Assembly: GCA_944363385.1 (NCBI GenBank)
Contig: CALVUB010000008.1
Coordinates: forward strand, 1-16,332
Source of the DNA: an uncultured Clostridia bacterium
GTDB lineage: Bacteria > Bacillota > Clostridia > Christensenellales > UBA1242
Reading direction: 5' to 3'
DNA length: 16,332 bases
A program made the translations under genes and the position numbers. Below the pieces are notes generated by a model that made no database searches, was not told the DNA's origin, and saw nothing but the letters and a program-made list of their open reading frames with translations. Positions 16,331 to 16,332 of the stretch are shown in pieces (position 1 is the first letter of the stretch; each line of letters begins with the position of its first letter).

Positions 16331-16332
16331 AT

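Overview
The window is AT-rich and reads with the standard bacterial code (TGA is used as a stop, for example at 11868-11870). It carries a yabP-yabQ-divIC-like sporulation/division cluster, strong AAGGAGG-type ribosome binding sites, a lipoprotein signal on a giant surface protein, and U-tract terminators. Together these point to a low-GC Firmicute, most likely an uncultured clostridial lineage with a spore-forming heritage. I cannot place it to genus.

Left edge (1-420): no protein gene. It holds a 121-bp unit present twice in tandem (7-248, plus 7 bp of a third start), about 51% GC in an otherwise AT-rich setting. Read on the minus strand, each unit folds into four adjacent hairpins. A well-formed extended -10 promoter (376-404, minus) lies just upstream and points into this region, with two more hairpins between. 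The simplest reading is a structured non-coding RNA, or a long structured leader, running left out of the window. I could not match it to a known RNA family, and it is the most interesting element here.

421-1176 (minus): yabP, yabQ and a short divIC-like gene in the same order as in Bacillus, with stop/start overlaps. yabP and yabQ are spore cortex/coat genes, and divIC is a septum protein. The divIC-like product is unusually short (62 aa).

1266-2087 (plus): an RluA-family rRNA pseudouridine synthase with an S4 domain, divergent from yabP.

2319-12768 (plus): a two-gene surface unit. The first gene encodes a 3183-aa lipoprotein with a Big-2-like domain, a very long run of roughly 95-residue fibronectin-III-like units, and a C-terminal right-handed-beta-helix-like segment with GLUG-type repeats. 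The second encodes a 289-aa secreted protein of unknown function with a C-terminal membrane anchor. A strong intrinsic terminator closes the unit.

12846-16242 (plus): a tight two-gene operon of uppP (undecaprenyl-pyrophosphate phosphatase) and a type II (Ca2+-type) P-type ATPase, ended by an intrinsic terminator at the right edge.
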